NCBI GenBank assembly: GCA_002323995.1
Contig: DCQY01000134.1
Location: 1-27,521, forward strand
Direction of reading: 5' to 3'
DNA: 27,521 nt
DNA from: Akkermansiaceae bacterium UBA1506
GTDB lineage: Bacteria > Verrucomicrobiota > Verrucomicrobiia > Verrucomicrobiales > DEV007
Positions 17,101-24,702 of the stretch are shown piece by piece (the first letter of the stretch is position 1; the number at the start of each line of letters is the position of its first letter). The notes under the pieces were generated by a model, which was not told the origin of the DNA, made no database searches, and worked only from the letters and a program-made list of their open reading frames with translations. A program made the position numbers and the translations under genes.

Positions 17101-17119
17101 ACTTAGGTTCTGGTATAGA

Positions 17120-18598
17120 CTAGAGTTTAGGGGTTTCCCAATCCGGAATACCCTTCTCTGCCAATTGCTTCTCGTAGCGGACTCCCTGAGGATGCTCCTT
17201 AGCGAAAGGGGCGTCTTCATTAACCATTAGGGGCACTGTTTCCTTCCACCACTGATCATAAACCTTCCGAAGCTCGGCGACGACTTCGGGATACTGATCG
17301 GCTACATTGGTCGACTCAAAGGGATCGTTCGAGATATCGTAGAGTTCAGCGTGATTGACAAGGCGCCAACGAGTATTCCGCACCGCGTAGTTTTTGTGCT
17401 GGGAAAGATTAGGGTCCTCTTCTTTCTCCCAGCGACCCTTATGGAAAAATAAGTGACGGTCCGCCCAGTCGGCTTCCGCATTTTCCAAAAGAGGTAACAT
17501 CGTACGGCCGTCAATCTGCTGGATACCATCAGGGATCTCAGCGCCGGCAAGGTCACAGAAAGTTTCATAAATATCAATATGGGCGGTCAGAGCCTTGATA
17601 TCAGCACCCTCATCCAACACTCCTTTCCAACGCCAGAACGAAGGGACATGAGAGCCACCCTCATGGACTGATCCCTTACCGCTCTTAAATCCAGCCGTAT
17701 GTAAAAGAACCTTCTCACCGTCCTTCTTAGCACCCTTTCCAGCTTGACCATTGTCCGTCGTGAAAATCACGAGGGTGTTCTCCCACGCATCCCACTCATC
17801 AAGTTTCTCCATGAGTAGTCCGAAATTGTCGTCGATATTTTCAATCATGCCGTAGCGACCAGCCGTATTTTCATCCCACCCATCATCAAGGAAGCGCTTC
17901 TTGTAGCTCTCTGGTGCAATCATAGGCCCATGGGGTGCATTTGGGGTTATGAACGCAAAATAAGGAGTGCCCGACTGATGGTTCTCCTTGATGAATCCTA
18001 GAGCAGCTTTGAAGAAAACGTCCGTGCAGAAACCCTTCGTCTTCACGATGGTATCGTTCTCAAGAATGACGTTATCAAAATACTTACCTTCCTTGTTCTG
18101 ATTGGGCGGGAAGTCAGCACAGCTGCCGGGAAACTTTTGTCCAATACCTCCTGCACCATGAATGAACACGTCGCTGAAACCACGATTGTAGGGCTGATAC
18201 TTATCTTCATCCCCGAGATGCCACTTACCAAAAATGCCGGTGCGATAGCCAGATCCTGCCAACACTTCTGCGAACGTAGTTGTCGAGAGCGCCATCCGTT
18301 CGCGTTCTTTGATCGTGTGTGTTACCCCGTTGCGAAATTCGTGGCGACCACTCAGCAAAGCTGCCCTTGTCGGCGCACAGGTCGGACTGACATGAAACTC
18401 GGTAAAGCGCGTCGACATCTCGTAAAATCTGTCAAGATTCGGAGTGCGCAGCACATCGTTTCCAAGGGCACTTAGGTCACCCATACCCTGGTCGTCAGGC
18501 ATAACAAAAATTATATTAGGGCGGCTTCCTTTAAGATCGTTGGCAAAAAGAGGCGTTGCCGCCAACGAAATCAGTAAAATCAAAAGGCTTCGTTTCAT
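17120..18598 (-). CDS. Secreted sulfatase (CAPTR)
   Basis: A 492-residue sulfatase. The ATG at 18598 gives a clean signal peptide (1-19, ending ATPLFA); an in-frame ATG at 18664 would add 22 residues without a basic start. D35-D36 lie in VMPDDQGMGDLSALGND, the formylglycine cysteine is C74 in C-A-P-T-R, and GKWHLGDEDKYQP, TPNAPHGPM and TTDNGQAG follow. The PDDQGMGDLS/GND signature and the DVFIHGAGGIGQ loop are seen in a widespread PVC arylsulfatase subgroup. The C-terminus has ELYDISNDPFESTNVADQYP. An element AATTGCGC lies 74 nt upstream of the start. The next gene downstream follows after 19 bp, suggesting an operon. Confidence 0.94.
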   Translation of the reverse strand: MKRSLLILLISLAATPLFANDLKGSRPNIIFVMPDDQGMGDLSALGNDVLRTPNLDRFYEMSTRFTEFHVSPTCAPTRAALLSGRHEFRNGVTHTIKERERMALSTTTFAEVLAGSGYRTGIFGKWHLGDEDKYQPYNRGFSDVFIHGAGGIGQKFPGSCADFPPNQNKEGKYFDNVILENDTIVKTKGFCTDVFFKAALGFIKENHQSGTPYFAFITPNAPHGPMIAPESYKKRFLDDGWDENTAGRYGMIENIDDNFGLLMEKLDEWDAWENTLVIFTTDNGQAGKGAKKDGEKVLLHTAGFKSGKGSVHEGGSHVPSFWRWKGVLDEGADIKALTAHIDIYETFCDLAGAEIPDGIQQIDGRTMLPLLENAEADWADRHLFFHKGRWEKEEDPNLSQHKNYAVRNTRWRLVNHAELYDISNDPFESTNVADQYPEVVAELRKVYDQWWKETVPLMVNEDAPFAKEHPQGVRYEKQLAEKGIPDWETPKL

Positions 18599-18671
18599 GG
18601 GTTTTGATAAGGGTTGTAATTCAGAGAAGTCGTCGAAAGTAACAATCCAAAAAAACATTGTCACCAGACGG

Positions 18672-18679
18672 AATTGCGC
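18672..18679. promoter_or_regulatory. AATTGCGC element upstream of a sulfatase gene
   Basis: CGGAATTGCGCTT repeats the 8-mer seen at 3801 and 10250. It lies 74-81 nt before the start of the sulfatase at 18598 and 15 bp beyond the stop of the upstream sulfatase. Regulatory role is inference. Confidence 0.22.
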
Positions 18680-18693
18680 TTCACCCTTAATCC

Positions 18694-19992
18694 TTACCTT
18701 CTAGCGACACTTGAAAGAATTAGTTCAAGTTCGAGACGCGCAGCTGCTGAGGCCTTGGTGTCTTTGTCCTTAAAAATTGGGTTCTTCTCCTCTGGGTCAG
18801 TGACCATGTTGAACAACTGACCGCTGGAAATCAATTTCCAACCCCTCGTGCGCACACCTTGCTTACGACGCCCTTCGCCATAGATCCATTCGCGTGGCTC
18901 GTGTTCTTCTCCCCGCAGAAGAGGAGCGAAACTTTTCCCATCTATTGCGAAAGCAGGCGCTTCGCCACCGGCTACCTCAACGAATGTGGGGAGTAGATCA
19001 GCGAGATCTATAAGAGCTTCACTGCTCGACCCTGGCTCAATATAACCCGGCCACGAAACCAACGCGGGAACCCTCATCCCCCAATCTGTGTATCTGCCCT
19101 TCTCACCAACGAGATCGATTCCGTTAATGCGGGAAATTACCGGTTCCTTGAAAAGTTTTCGCCCCTGATGATGAGTAAAGTTGAACGGGGTGGTGCCGTT
19201 GTCAGTCGTGAACATCACGAGGGTCTGATCGGTCAATCCGAGTTTTTCAATCGCCTCTCGAACTTGTCCCACCCTCAAATCCATGTCTGCAACCATTTCG
19301 GAATAAGTCATGTATCGACCTTTAGGTCCGTGAGGTGGATGAGGATTGAGATCATCCGAAACAGCGTGGCAAAGCGCCATCGGGTAATAGACAAAAAACG
19401 GCTCATCCCGATGGCGCTTCATGAAGCTTTTGAGAAACTTAACATACAGCTCTGGCCCATACTGCCCTTTCGTCTCGGGATCAGGGCGCTGTCCATTCTT
19501 GTAAAGATAGGGATCGTGGAAGCGCGGCCCTTCGTGCCAACCAAAGAAGATGGATTCCTCAAAGCCAAGGCGCTGAGGGTGGTTAAGGTCATCCTTAAAC
19601 ATGGCGAGATGCCACTTACCGGCCGCTGCGGTAGCGTATCCAGCACGCTTCAATTCATTCGCGAGTGTATCGCGTTCCGATGCTTCATCCGTTGGGTAGT
19701 ATCCCCACTTGGGGTTGCCCATATTCACCGGGTAACGACCGCTCATCAAGGTGACTCGCGAAGGATGACACACCGGGGATGAATAGAAGTGCTCCAACTT
19801 CATTCCGTCCGCCCTCAATTGATCGAGGTTGGGCGTCTTATACGATTCACCTCCGTAGCAGCCCAATACTTCACGTCCCACATCGTCAGCAAAGATGAGG
19901 ACGATGTTCGGCGGTCGATCCTCTGTAGATTCAGCGATGAGAAGAGACGGCCAGGCAAAGAGAGTGAGCAGCAGGCAGAGAATTGGCTTCAT
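18694..19992 (-). CDS. Secreted sulfatase (CHPSR), first gene of the seven-gene array
   Basis: A compact 432-residue sulfatase, the shortest here. Residues 1-20 form a signal peptide (ending SLLIA). D36-D37 lie in FADDVGREVLGCYGG, the formylglycine cysteine is C75 in C-H-P-S-R, and GKWHLAMFKDD and TTDNGTTPFN follow. The usual C-terminal DPxE segment is short (LFNMVTDPEEKNPI), and the chain ends with a helix (ASAAARLELELILSSVARR). CYGGESYKTPNLD is typical of a subgroup widespread in planctomycetes. It is the promoter-proximal gene of the array, divergent from arsR across 174 bp. A TTGCG dyad lies 47-60 nt before its ATG. Substrate unknown. Confidence 0.93.
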   Translation of the reverse strand: MKPILCLLLTLFAWPSLLIAESTEDRPPNIVLIFADDVGREVLGCYGGESYKTPNLDQLRADGMKLEHFYSSPVCHPSRVTLMSGRYPVNMGNPKWGYYPTDEASERDTLANELKRAGYATAAAGKWHLAMFKDDLNHPQRLGFEESIFFGWHEGPRFHDPYLYKNGQRPDPETKGQYGPELYVKFLKSFMKRHRDEPFFVYYPMALCHAVSDDLNPHPPHGPKGRYMTYSEMVADMDLRVGQVREAIEKLGLTDQTLVMFTTDNGTTPFNFTHHQGRKLFKEPVISRINGIDLVGEKGRYTDWGMRVPALVSWPGYIEPGSSSEALIDLADLLPTFVEVAGGEAPAFAIDGKSFAPLLRGEEHEPREWIYGEGRRKQGVRTRGWKLISSGQLFNMVTDPEEKNPIFKDKDTKASAAARLELELILSSVARR

Positions 19993-20038
19993 GAATTAAT
20001 GAACTGAGCCTAGCGATTTTGGCTTAACTCCACAATGA

Positions 20039-20052
20039 CGCAATCCCTTGCG
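20039..20052. promoter_or_regulatory. CGCAA-N4-TTGCG dyad upstream of the sulfatase array
   Basis: CGCAATCCCTTGCG is a 5+4+5 inverted repeat, 47-60 nt before the first sulfatase of the minus-strand array and 115 bp from arsR. It shares the TTGCG half-site with the elements ahead of other genes in this window. Candidate operator for the array. Confidence 0.3.
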
Positions 20053-20100
20053 AAAATCGGTCACTGCCTCCCTGGATCGGTTGCCTTCTGTGTCGAAAAT

Positions 20101-20130
20101 GTTGAACGCACTCAACTAAACTCGGGTTGA
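20101..20130. promoter_or_regulatory. GTTGA/TCAAC repeats in the arsR leader
   Basis: GTTGA (20101-20105), TCAAC (20112-20116) and GTTGA (20126-20130) make two overlapping inverted pairs with 6- and 9-bp gaps, just upstream of the presumed arsR promoter. They may be operator half-sites, but the motif is short. Confidence 0.25.
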
Positions 20131-20157
20131 TTCTATTGAGAAGTATCGTTTTATAGT
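20127..20157 (+). promoter_or_regulatory. Possible arsR promoter
   Basis: TTGATT (20127-20132) and TATAGT (20152-20157) could form a -35/-10 pair with a 19-bp spacer, slightly long for sigma-70. The -10 is only 9 bp from the first ATG of arsR, so either the message is nearly leaderless or the true start is the ATG at 20176. Confidence 0.3.
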
Positions 20158-20168
20158 TCCAAAACTAT
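20153..20168. promoter_or_regulatory. Candidate ArsR operator palindrome
   Basis: ATAGTT-CCAA-AACTAT is a perfect 6+4+6 inverted repeat that overlaps the putative -10 box and the first ATG of arsR. A repressor bound here would block its own transcription, as is usual for ArsR family autoregulation. Confidence 0.45.
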
Positions 20169-20505
20169 GAAATTAATGGACGCTGTCACCGTACTGGGGT
20201 CTCTTGCCCAGCCCGCCCGACTCAAGATTTTTCGCTTGCTCGTAAAACAAGGCGAAGACGGACTTTGTGCCGGCAATATTTCAAAGAAACTCGGCATACC
20301 CAAGCCCACCCTGTCCTTTCATCTCAAGGAACTCGTCAACGCGGGCCTGATTGACTCAGAAAAAGAGGGCAGGTCCATCACCTACCGCCTTCAGCCGAAG
20401 CGCATGAATCAGTTGATGAACTTCCTCATGGAGGACTGCTGCCAGGGCAAACCCGAACTCTGTCTCACCAAAACCTGCGACGAGAGCGGCTGTGCCGTCG
20501 GCTAA
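20167..20505 (+). CDS. arsR: ArsR-family arsenite-responsive repressor
   Basis: A 112-residue winged-helix SmtB/ArsR repressor expected to control the operon that follows. The DNA-binding region is ISKKLGIPKPTLSFHLKELVNAGLI (about 38-62), followed by the wing SEKEGRSITYRL. No CVC-type site is present in the DNA-binding helix. Instead, C-terminal cysteines C91 and C92 with C99 (CCQGKPELC) and two more at C104 and C109 form a likely As(III) site, resembling in place the C95/C96/C102 type known from Acidithiobacillus ArsR, with one extra residue of spacing. The ATG at 20167 is used; 20176 is a possible alternative because the operator-like palindrome covers the first ATG. No Shine-Dalgarno sequence is visible at either. 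It is followed 27 bp later by the GAPDH gene. Confidence 0.9.
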   Translation: MKLMDAVTVLGSLAQPARLKIFRLLVKQGEDGLCAGNISKKLGIPKPTLSFHLKELVNAGLIDSEKEGRSITYRLQPKRMNQLMNFLMEDCCQGKPELCLTKTCDESGCAVG

Positions 20506-20532
20506 CCATTGAAGAACAAATTTTTCAAACCC

Positions 20533-21540
20533 ATGAGCATAAAAATTGGAATCAACGGCTTCGGCCGCATCGGGCGCCTCGGTTTGCGGGCAGCCTGGGA
20601 CTCGGAAGACATCGCCATTGTCCACGTCAACGAACTCAAAGGCGGAGCTCAACTCGCCGGCCATCTCGCCGAATTCGATACCGTTCACGGACGCTGGGAC
20701 AAGCAAATCGAATCGGGTGAAGACTACTTTTCCATCAATGGTGAGAAAGTGAGCTTCACCGCTCACGCCAATCCTGCCGACATCCTGTGGTCGGATTATG
20801 GCGTCGATATCGTCGTGGAAAGTTCCGGAGCATTCCGCACCCCTGAATCGATCCAACCTCACTTCGACAACGGCGCAAAAAAAGTGGTCGTCGCAGCGCC
20901 CGTAGAAGAGGGAGCCCTCAATATCGTGATGGGCTGCAACGATGACCTCTACGATCCGGCCGAGCACGACCTCATCACCGCCGCTTCCTGCACCACCAAC
21001 TGCATTGCCCCGGTCGTTAAGGTGATTCACGAGCAACTCGGAATTGTCCACGGGGCCATCACCACCATCCACGACGTGACTAACACCCAGGTCATCGTCG
21101 ACGCCCCTCACAAAGATCCGCGACGGGCCCGGTCAGCACTCAACTCCCTCATTCCCACTTCAACCGGATCAGCCACGGCCATCACCATGATTTATCCGGA
21201 CCTAAAAGGTAAGCTGAACGGAGTTGCTGTCCGCGTTCCTCTTCTCAACGCCTCTTTGACTGACTGCGTCTTCGAGGTGAGCCGGGAAACAACGCCCGAA
21301 GAGGTGAACCAACTTCTCAAGGAAGCCTCCGAAGATTCCCTCTCCGGAATTCTCGGCTACGAAGACCGTCCGCTGGTTTCAGCAGACTACACCAACGACC
21401 AGCGCTCCGGCATTGTCGACGGTCCGTCCACCATGGTCGTCGACGGCACTCAATTGAAGCTGCTTGTCTGGTATGACAATGAGTGGGGCTATGCCAACCG
21501 CATGATGGAGCTCGTCCAAAAAGTCGCCAAAACGCTTTAG
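20533..21540 (+). CDS. ArsJ-associated glyceraldehyde-3-phosphate dehydrogenase
   Basis: A 335-residue GAPDH. GINGFGRIGR (about 5-14) binds NAD, ASCTTNC contains catalytic C153, and H180 lies in TIHDVTNTQ. The downstream sequence IVDAPHKDPRRARSALNSLIP departs from the glycolytic enzyme and is the type found next to arsJ. With arsenate in place of phosphate the enzyme would make 1-arseno-3-phosphoglycerate in the cytoplasm, the substrate for ArsJ export (an established pathway). An upstream in-frame TTG at 20509 would add 8 residues; the ATG at 20533 places the conserved KIGINGFGRIGR start correctly. It lies 27 bp after arsR and 46 bp before arsJ, so it is in the same operon. Housekeeping GAPDH is an unlikely alternative given this context. 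Confidence 0.92.
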   Translation: MSIKIGINGFGRIGRLGLRAAWDSEDIAIVHVNELKGGAQLAGHLAEFDTVHGRWDKQIESGEDYFSINGEKVSFTAHANPADILWSDYGVDIVVESSGAFRTPESIQPHFDNGAKKVVVAAPVEEGALNIVMGCNDDLYDPAEHDLITAASCTTNCIAPVVKVIHEQLGIVHGAITTIHDVTNTQVIVDAPHKDPRRARSALNSLIPTSTGSATAITMIYPDLKGKLNGVAVRVPLLNASLTDCVFEVSRETTPEEVNQLLKEASEDSLSGILGYEDRPLVSADYTNDQRSGIVDGPSTMVVDGTQLKLLVWYDNEWGYANRMMELVQKVAKTL

Positions 21541-21586
21541 ATGATCCACTTCTGCCTTCTGCTCTTTGGCTTGTGCCTCTCCTAAA

Positions 21587-22837
21587 ATGAACGTTCGCGA
21601 ATACGGTCTCGTCACTACGGCCTATTGGGGCTTTACGATCACCGACGGCGCCCTTCGCATGTTGGTGCTACTGCACTTTCACGAACTTGGGTATTCGCCG
21701 GTTCAGTTGGCCTTTCTCTTTCTGCTCTATGAGTTCTGCGGCATCCTCACCAATCTCCTCGGAGGCTGGATTGGTTCACGCGTCGGACTCAAAGCCACTC
21801 TCTTCGCCGGTCTCAGCGTACAGGTAGTCTCGCTGGTAATGCTGTCCCTCCTCAATCCGGTATGGGCGGTCGCGCTCTCAGTCGGCTACGTCATGGCCTC
21901 ACAAGCGCTCTCAGGAGTTGCCAAGGACCTCACCAAGATGAGTTCGAAGAGCGCCGTCAAACTGCTGGTTCCGGCCCGAGGCGATGCTTCGGAATCAGAG
22001 CGCCTGCTCTTCAAACTGGTAGCCATTCTGACAGGGTCAAAGAACGCACTGAAGGGGGTTGGGTTCTTCCTGGGCGCTGTTCTCCTCTCATGGCTCGACT
22101 TTTCCGCCGCTCTCTGGGCGATGGCAGGCGGCCTGCTCATCATCCTCTTGGTCTGCCTGATTTACCTGAAGGGCGACATCGGCAAATCGAAGGAAAAGGT
22201 GAGGATATCCAAGCTCTTCTCCAAGACTCGCGAGATCAACTACCTCTCTGCCGCCCGCTTTTTTCTCTTCGGTTCGCGGGACGTCTGGTTCGTGGTAGGT
22301 CTTCCCATATTCCTGACTGAAATACTCGAATGGAGTTTCTGGGAAACCGGTGGCTTCATGGCCCTCTGGGTGATCGGCTACGGTCTCGTCCAAGCGTCCG
22401 CTCCCGCCATGGTCAAAAAGAGAACCCATGGTGCCGTGGAAACGGGAGCTCGCGCTGCGCTTGTCTGGGGCATCGCCCTTGTCGTCATCTCCGCCGCGAT
22501 TGCTGCCGCAGTGCAGTTTGATTTTTACCCCAAAATCGCCGTGCTCGGAGGACTGGCAATCTTCGGCCTCATCTTTGCTGTGAACTCCGCGGTTCACTCC
22601 TATCTCATCCTCGCCTACTCCGACTCAGACAAGGTGGCCTTGAATGTTGGTTTCTACTACATGGCCAACGCCGCTGGGCGACTCATCGGAACGCTCTTGT
22701 CCGGGGTGATGTATTTGAAGGCCGGCCTCGAGGGCTGCCTCTGGACCAGTGCCGCCTTTGTCCTCGCAGCCGTTTTGATTACTTTGGCGTTGCCGAGAAA
22801 AGCTCTCCCGGCTGAGGGGAATGCAAGTGTAGCTTAG
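21587..22837 (+). CDS. arsJ: ArsJ, organoarsenical (1-arseno-3-phosphoglycerate) efflux MFS permease
   Basis: A 416-residue inner-membrane major facilitator protein with about 12 hydrophobic segments. The start NVREYGLVTTAYWGFTITDG and the motif SSKSAVKLLVPARGD are recognisable ArsJ features. It would expel 1-arseno-3-phosphoglycerate made by the neighbouring GAPDH; outside the membrane the compound breaks down to arsenate and 3-phosphoglycerate. The ATG at 21587 is used; a TTG at 21566 would add seven unlikely residues. It is the last gene of the arsR-GAPDH-arsJ unit. No arsC, arsB or acr3 is present, consistent with this system being self-sufficient for arsenate. The next gene starts after 109 bp. 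Confidence 0.92.
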   Translation: MNVREYGLVTTAYWGFTITDGALRMLVLLHFHELGYSPVQLAFLFLLYEFCGILTNLLGGWIGSRVGLKATLFAGLSVQVVSLVMLSLLNPVWAVALSVGYVMASQALSGVAKDLTKMSSKSAVKLLVPARGDASESERLLFKLVAILTGSKNALKGVGFFLGAVLLSWLDFSAALWAMAGGLLIILLVCLIYLKGDIGKSKEKVRISKLFSKTREINYLSAARFFLFGSRDVWFVVGLPIFLTEILEWSFWETGGFMALWVIGYGLVQASAPAMVKKRTHGAVETGARAALVWGIALVVISAAIAAAVQFDFYPKIAVLGGLAIFGLIFAVNSAVHSYLILAYSDSDKVALNVGFYYMANAAGRLIGTLLSGVMYLKAGLEGCLWTSAAFVLAAVLITLALPRKALPAEGNASVA

Positions 22838-22946
22838 GCTCACTTCACCATTCGCACGCTGCGCAAGCAGGTAACTTTTTGCATAAATTGTTCATTGTGC
22901 GCGAGATGAGTTTCTTCTTAGCTTTGAATACCCCAATCAAGTCTGG
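22838..22946. other. Gap between arsJ and the TIM-barrel gene
   Basis: 109 bp with no gene and no clear intrinsic terminator. The promoter of the following operon probably lies here, but I see no convincing -35/-10 pair. Confidence 0.5.
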
Positions 22947-23762
22947 ATGAAATACGCGATCTGTAACGAAATGTTTGGAGATGCTCCGCTGGCCGAAGCG
23001 GCGAAGCTCAGTGCTGAAATTGGATATACCGGTTTCGAAATTGCACCCTTCACCCTTGCTGATGACATTTCGACGATCAGCGCGACTGAAGCCAGCGGAC
23101 TTGGCGACCAAGTGCGGGACGCCGGTCTTGAAGTCGTTGGGCTTCACTGGCTGCTTGCCAAAACGGAAGGCTATCACCTCACCGCTCCCGATGCCTCGAT
23201 TCAACAGGCCACGATCGACTACGCGCGTTGCCTGGCTGACCTCTGCCACGCTCTCGGCGGCAAGATCATGGTGTGGGGCAGTCCTCAACAACGCAGCCTC
23301 GAAGACGGCTGGGATTACGACGGGGCCTTCGCCCGCGCCATTGAAGTCCTCCGCCCCGCCGCCGAACACTGCGGCGAGCTCGGAGTGACGATCGCCATGG
23401 AGCCCCTCGGTCGCACCGAAACCAACTTTCTCAACACTGCCGAGGAGACCATCCGCCTCTGCCAGGCGGTCGATCATCCGGCCTGCCGCCTTCACCTCGA
23501 CGTGAAAGCGATGAGTGATGAACCCAACCTCATCGGTGACGTCATTCGCCAGTCCAAAGAGTGGACCGCCCACTTCCACGCTAATGATCCCAACCTCTAC
23601 GGGCCCGGCATGGGCGACGTCGAATACAGCCCCATCGTCGAAGCGGTTCGTGAGACCAAATACGACGGCTGGGTTTCCGTCGAGGTCTTCAAATACGATC
23701 CCAGCCCCGAACACATTGCCCGGACGAGCCGGGAAAACCTTCGCCAGTTTTTCGGGGAATAA
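22947..23762 (+). CDS. Sugar isomerase/epimerase-like TIM-barrel protein (D-tagatose epimerase/hydroxypyruvate isomerase-like)
   Basis: A 271-residue xylose-isomerase-like TIM barrel without a signal peptide, so cytoplasmic. Metal-binding residues are visible in order: E152 (AMEPL), D185 (LHLDVKAM), H211 (HFHANDPN) and E246 (VSVEVF). These positions coincide with the metal ligands I recall for Pseudomonas cichorii D-tagatose 3-epimerase (E152, D185, H211, E246), which supports an epimerase or isomerase of ketoses, though many paralogues do other chemistry, including 3-keto-glycoside elimination. The first of four tightly spaced genes; the second TIM barrel begins 21 bp later. No Shine-Dalgarno sequence precedes the ATG. 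Substrate unproven. Confidence 0.87.
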   Translation: MKYAICNEMFGDAPLAEAAKLSAEIGYTGFEIAPFTLADDISTISATEASGLGDQVRDAGLEVVGLHWLLAKTEGYHLTAPDASIQQATIDYARCLADLCHALGGKIMVWGSPQQRSLEDGWDYDGAFARAIEVLRPAAEHCGELGVTIAMEPLGRTETNFLNTAEETIRLCQAVDHPACRLHLDVKAMSDEPNLIGDVIRQSKEWTAHFHANDPNLYGPGMGDVEYSPIVEAVRETKYDGWVSVEVFKYDPSPEHIARTSRENLRQFFGE

Positions 23763-23783
23763 CCCCTGACGCCCAAACCACGC

Positions 23784-24656
23784 ATGAAACTCACAGGATT
23801 CGCAGACGAAGCCTCACGCGATCTGGAAAAGCAGATCCAAGCCACGCAAGAACTCGGTTGGTCCGCCATCTCCGCTCGGATGATCGGCGACTACAATATT
23901 CACGAACTGCCACAGGAAGAATTTGATCAGGTCGCCGATCGCCTCGATCAAGCCGGCATTCATATCCCCGAGTTCGGATCGCTTATTGCCAACTGGGGCA
24001 AAACGATCGACAGCGATTTTGATATCACGCTTGCCGAAGTGGAGCGCGCTATCCCCCGCATGCTCCGTCTCAAGACGCCTTACGTACGCGTCATGTCCTA
24101 CGCCCAGCAACCCTGGGGCGAAGATCAGCAGGAGGAAGAACGCTTCCATCGCCTCCGCGAAATCGTGAAGCGTTTCGATGACGCCGGACTCACCGCCATC
24201 CATGAGAACTGCATGAACTGGGGAGGCTTTTCCCCGGACCACACCCTGCGCCTCATTGAAGAAGTGCCCGGCCTCAAGCTCGTCTTCGACACCGGCAACC
24301 CTGTTTTCCAGCGCGACCGTTCCAAGCCCAACGACGACGGGACCTTCCCCTGGCAGGATCCGTTCGAGTTCTGGGAGAAAGTTCGCGATCACGTTGTGCA
24401 CATCCACGTGAAGGACTGCCAGAATCCCACCGCCGACGATGTCGAGCCCGCTTACAATATGCCCGGTGAAGGCCTCGCTCGCGTCAAAGACATTCTGACT
24501 GATGCCTATAATCACGGTTATAACGGCTGGGTCGCCATCGAGCCTCACGTCGCCACCGTCTTCCACATTAAGGAAGGCGAAGAAGTCGACTGGGACCAGT
24601 GCTACACCAGTTATGTCGATTACGGCCAACAGCTCGAAGCTCTGATAGCTAATTAA
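23784..24656 (+). CDS. Second sugar isomerase/epimerase-like TIM-barrel protein
   Basis: A 290-residue member of the same superfamily but clearly a different branch. It starts MKLTGFADEASRDLEKQI, a common opening of PVC xylose-isomerase-like proteins. Candidate metal ligands are E141 (IHENCMNWGG), D169 (LVFDTGNP), H206 or H208 (VHIHVKDC) and E253 (VAIEPHV). No signal peptide is seen, so it is cytoplasmic. With the preceding gene 21 bp away and a sulfatase 46 bp after, it is likely part of one operon. It may act downstream of glycan breakdown, for example on a keto-sugar or inositol-like intermediate; no exact reaction can be assigned. Confidence 0.87.
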   Translation: MKLTGFADEASRDLEKQIQATQELGWSAISARMIGDYNIHELPQEEFDQVADRLDQAGIHIPEFGSLIANWGKTIDSDFDITLAEVERAIPRMLRLKTPYVRVMSYAQQPWGEDQQEEERFHRLREIVKRFDDAGLTAIHENCMNWGGFSPDHTLRLIEEVPGLKLVFDTGNPVFQRDRSKPNDDGTFPWQDPFEFWEKVRDHVVHIHVKDCQNPTADDVEPAYNMPGEGLARVKDILTDAYNHGYNGWVAIEPHVATVFHIKEGEEVDWDQCYTSYVDYGQQLEALIAN

Positions 24657-24702
24657 GCCCCTGCAATAGGCGGAGCTTGTGTATCCACCTCACCCCTCAC
24701 TC

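Noticed and set aside
17101..17220. Earlier start at 17220 for the sulfatase at 15652
   Set aside because: It would overlap the preceding sulfatase and place 40 residues before a good signal peptide. The same reasoning removes extensions at 10236, 18664, 3830, 20509, 21566 and 24679.
20356..21111. 251-codon open frame on the minus strand over arsR and GAPDH
   Set aside because: Antisense to two genes with unmistakable family motifs; no family signature of its own.
22845..23714. 289-codon open frame on the minus strand
   Set aside because: It lies over the plus-strand TIM-barrel gene, whose family motifs are clear. The reading on this strand has no recognisable motif and biased composition typical of antisense shadows.
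23814..24629. 271-codon open frame on the minus strand
   Set aside because: Antisense shadow of the second TIM-barrel gene, whose metal ligands and start are well defined.
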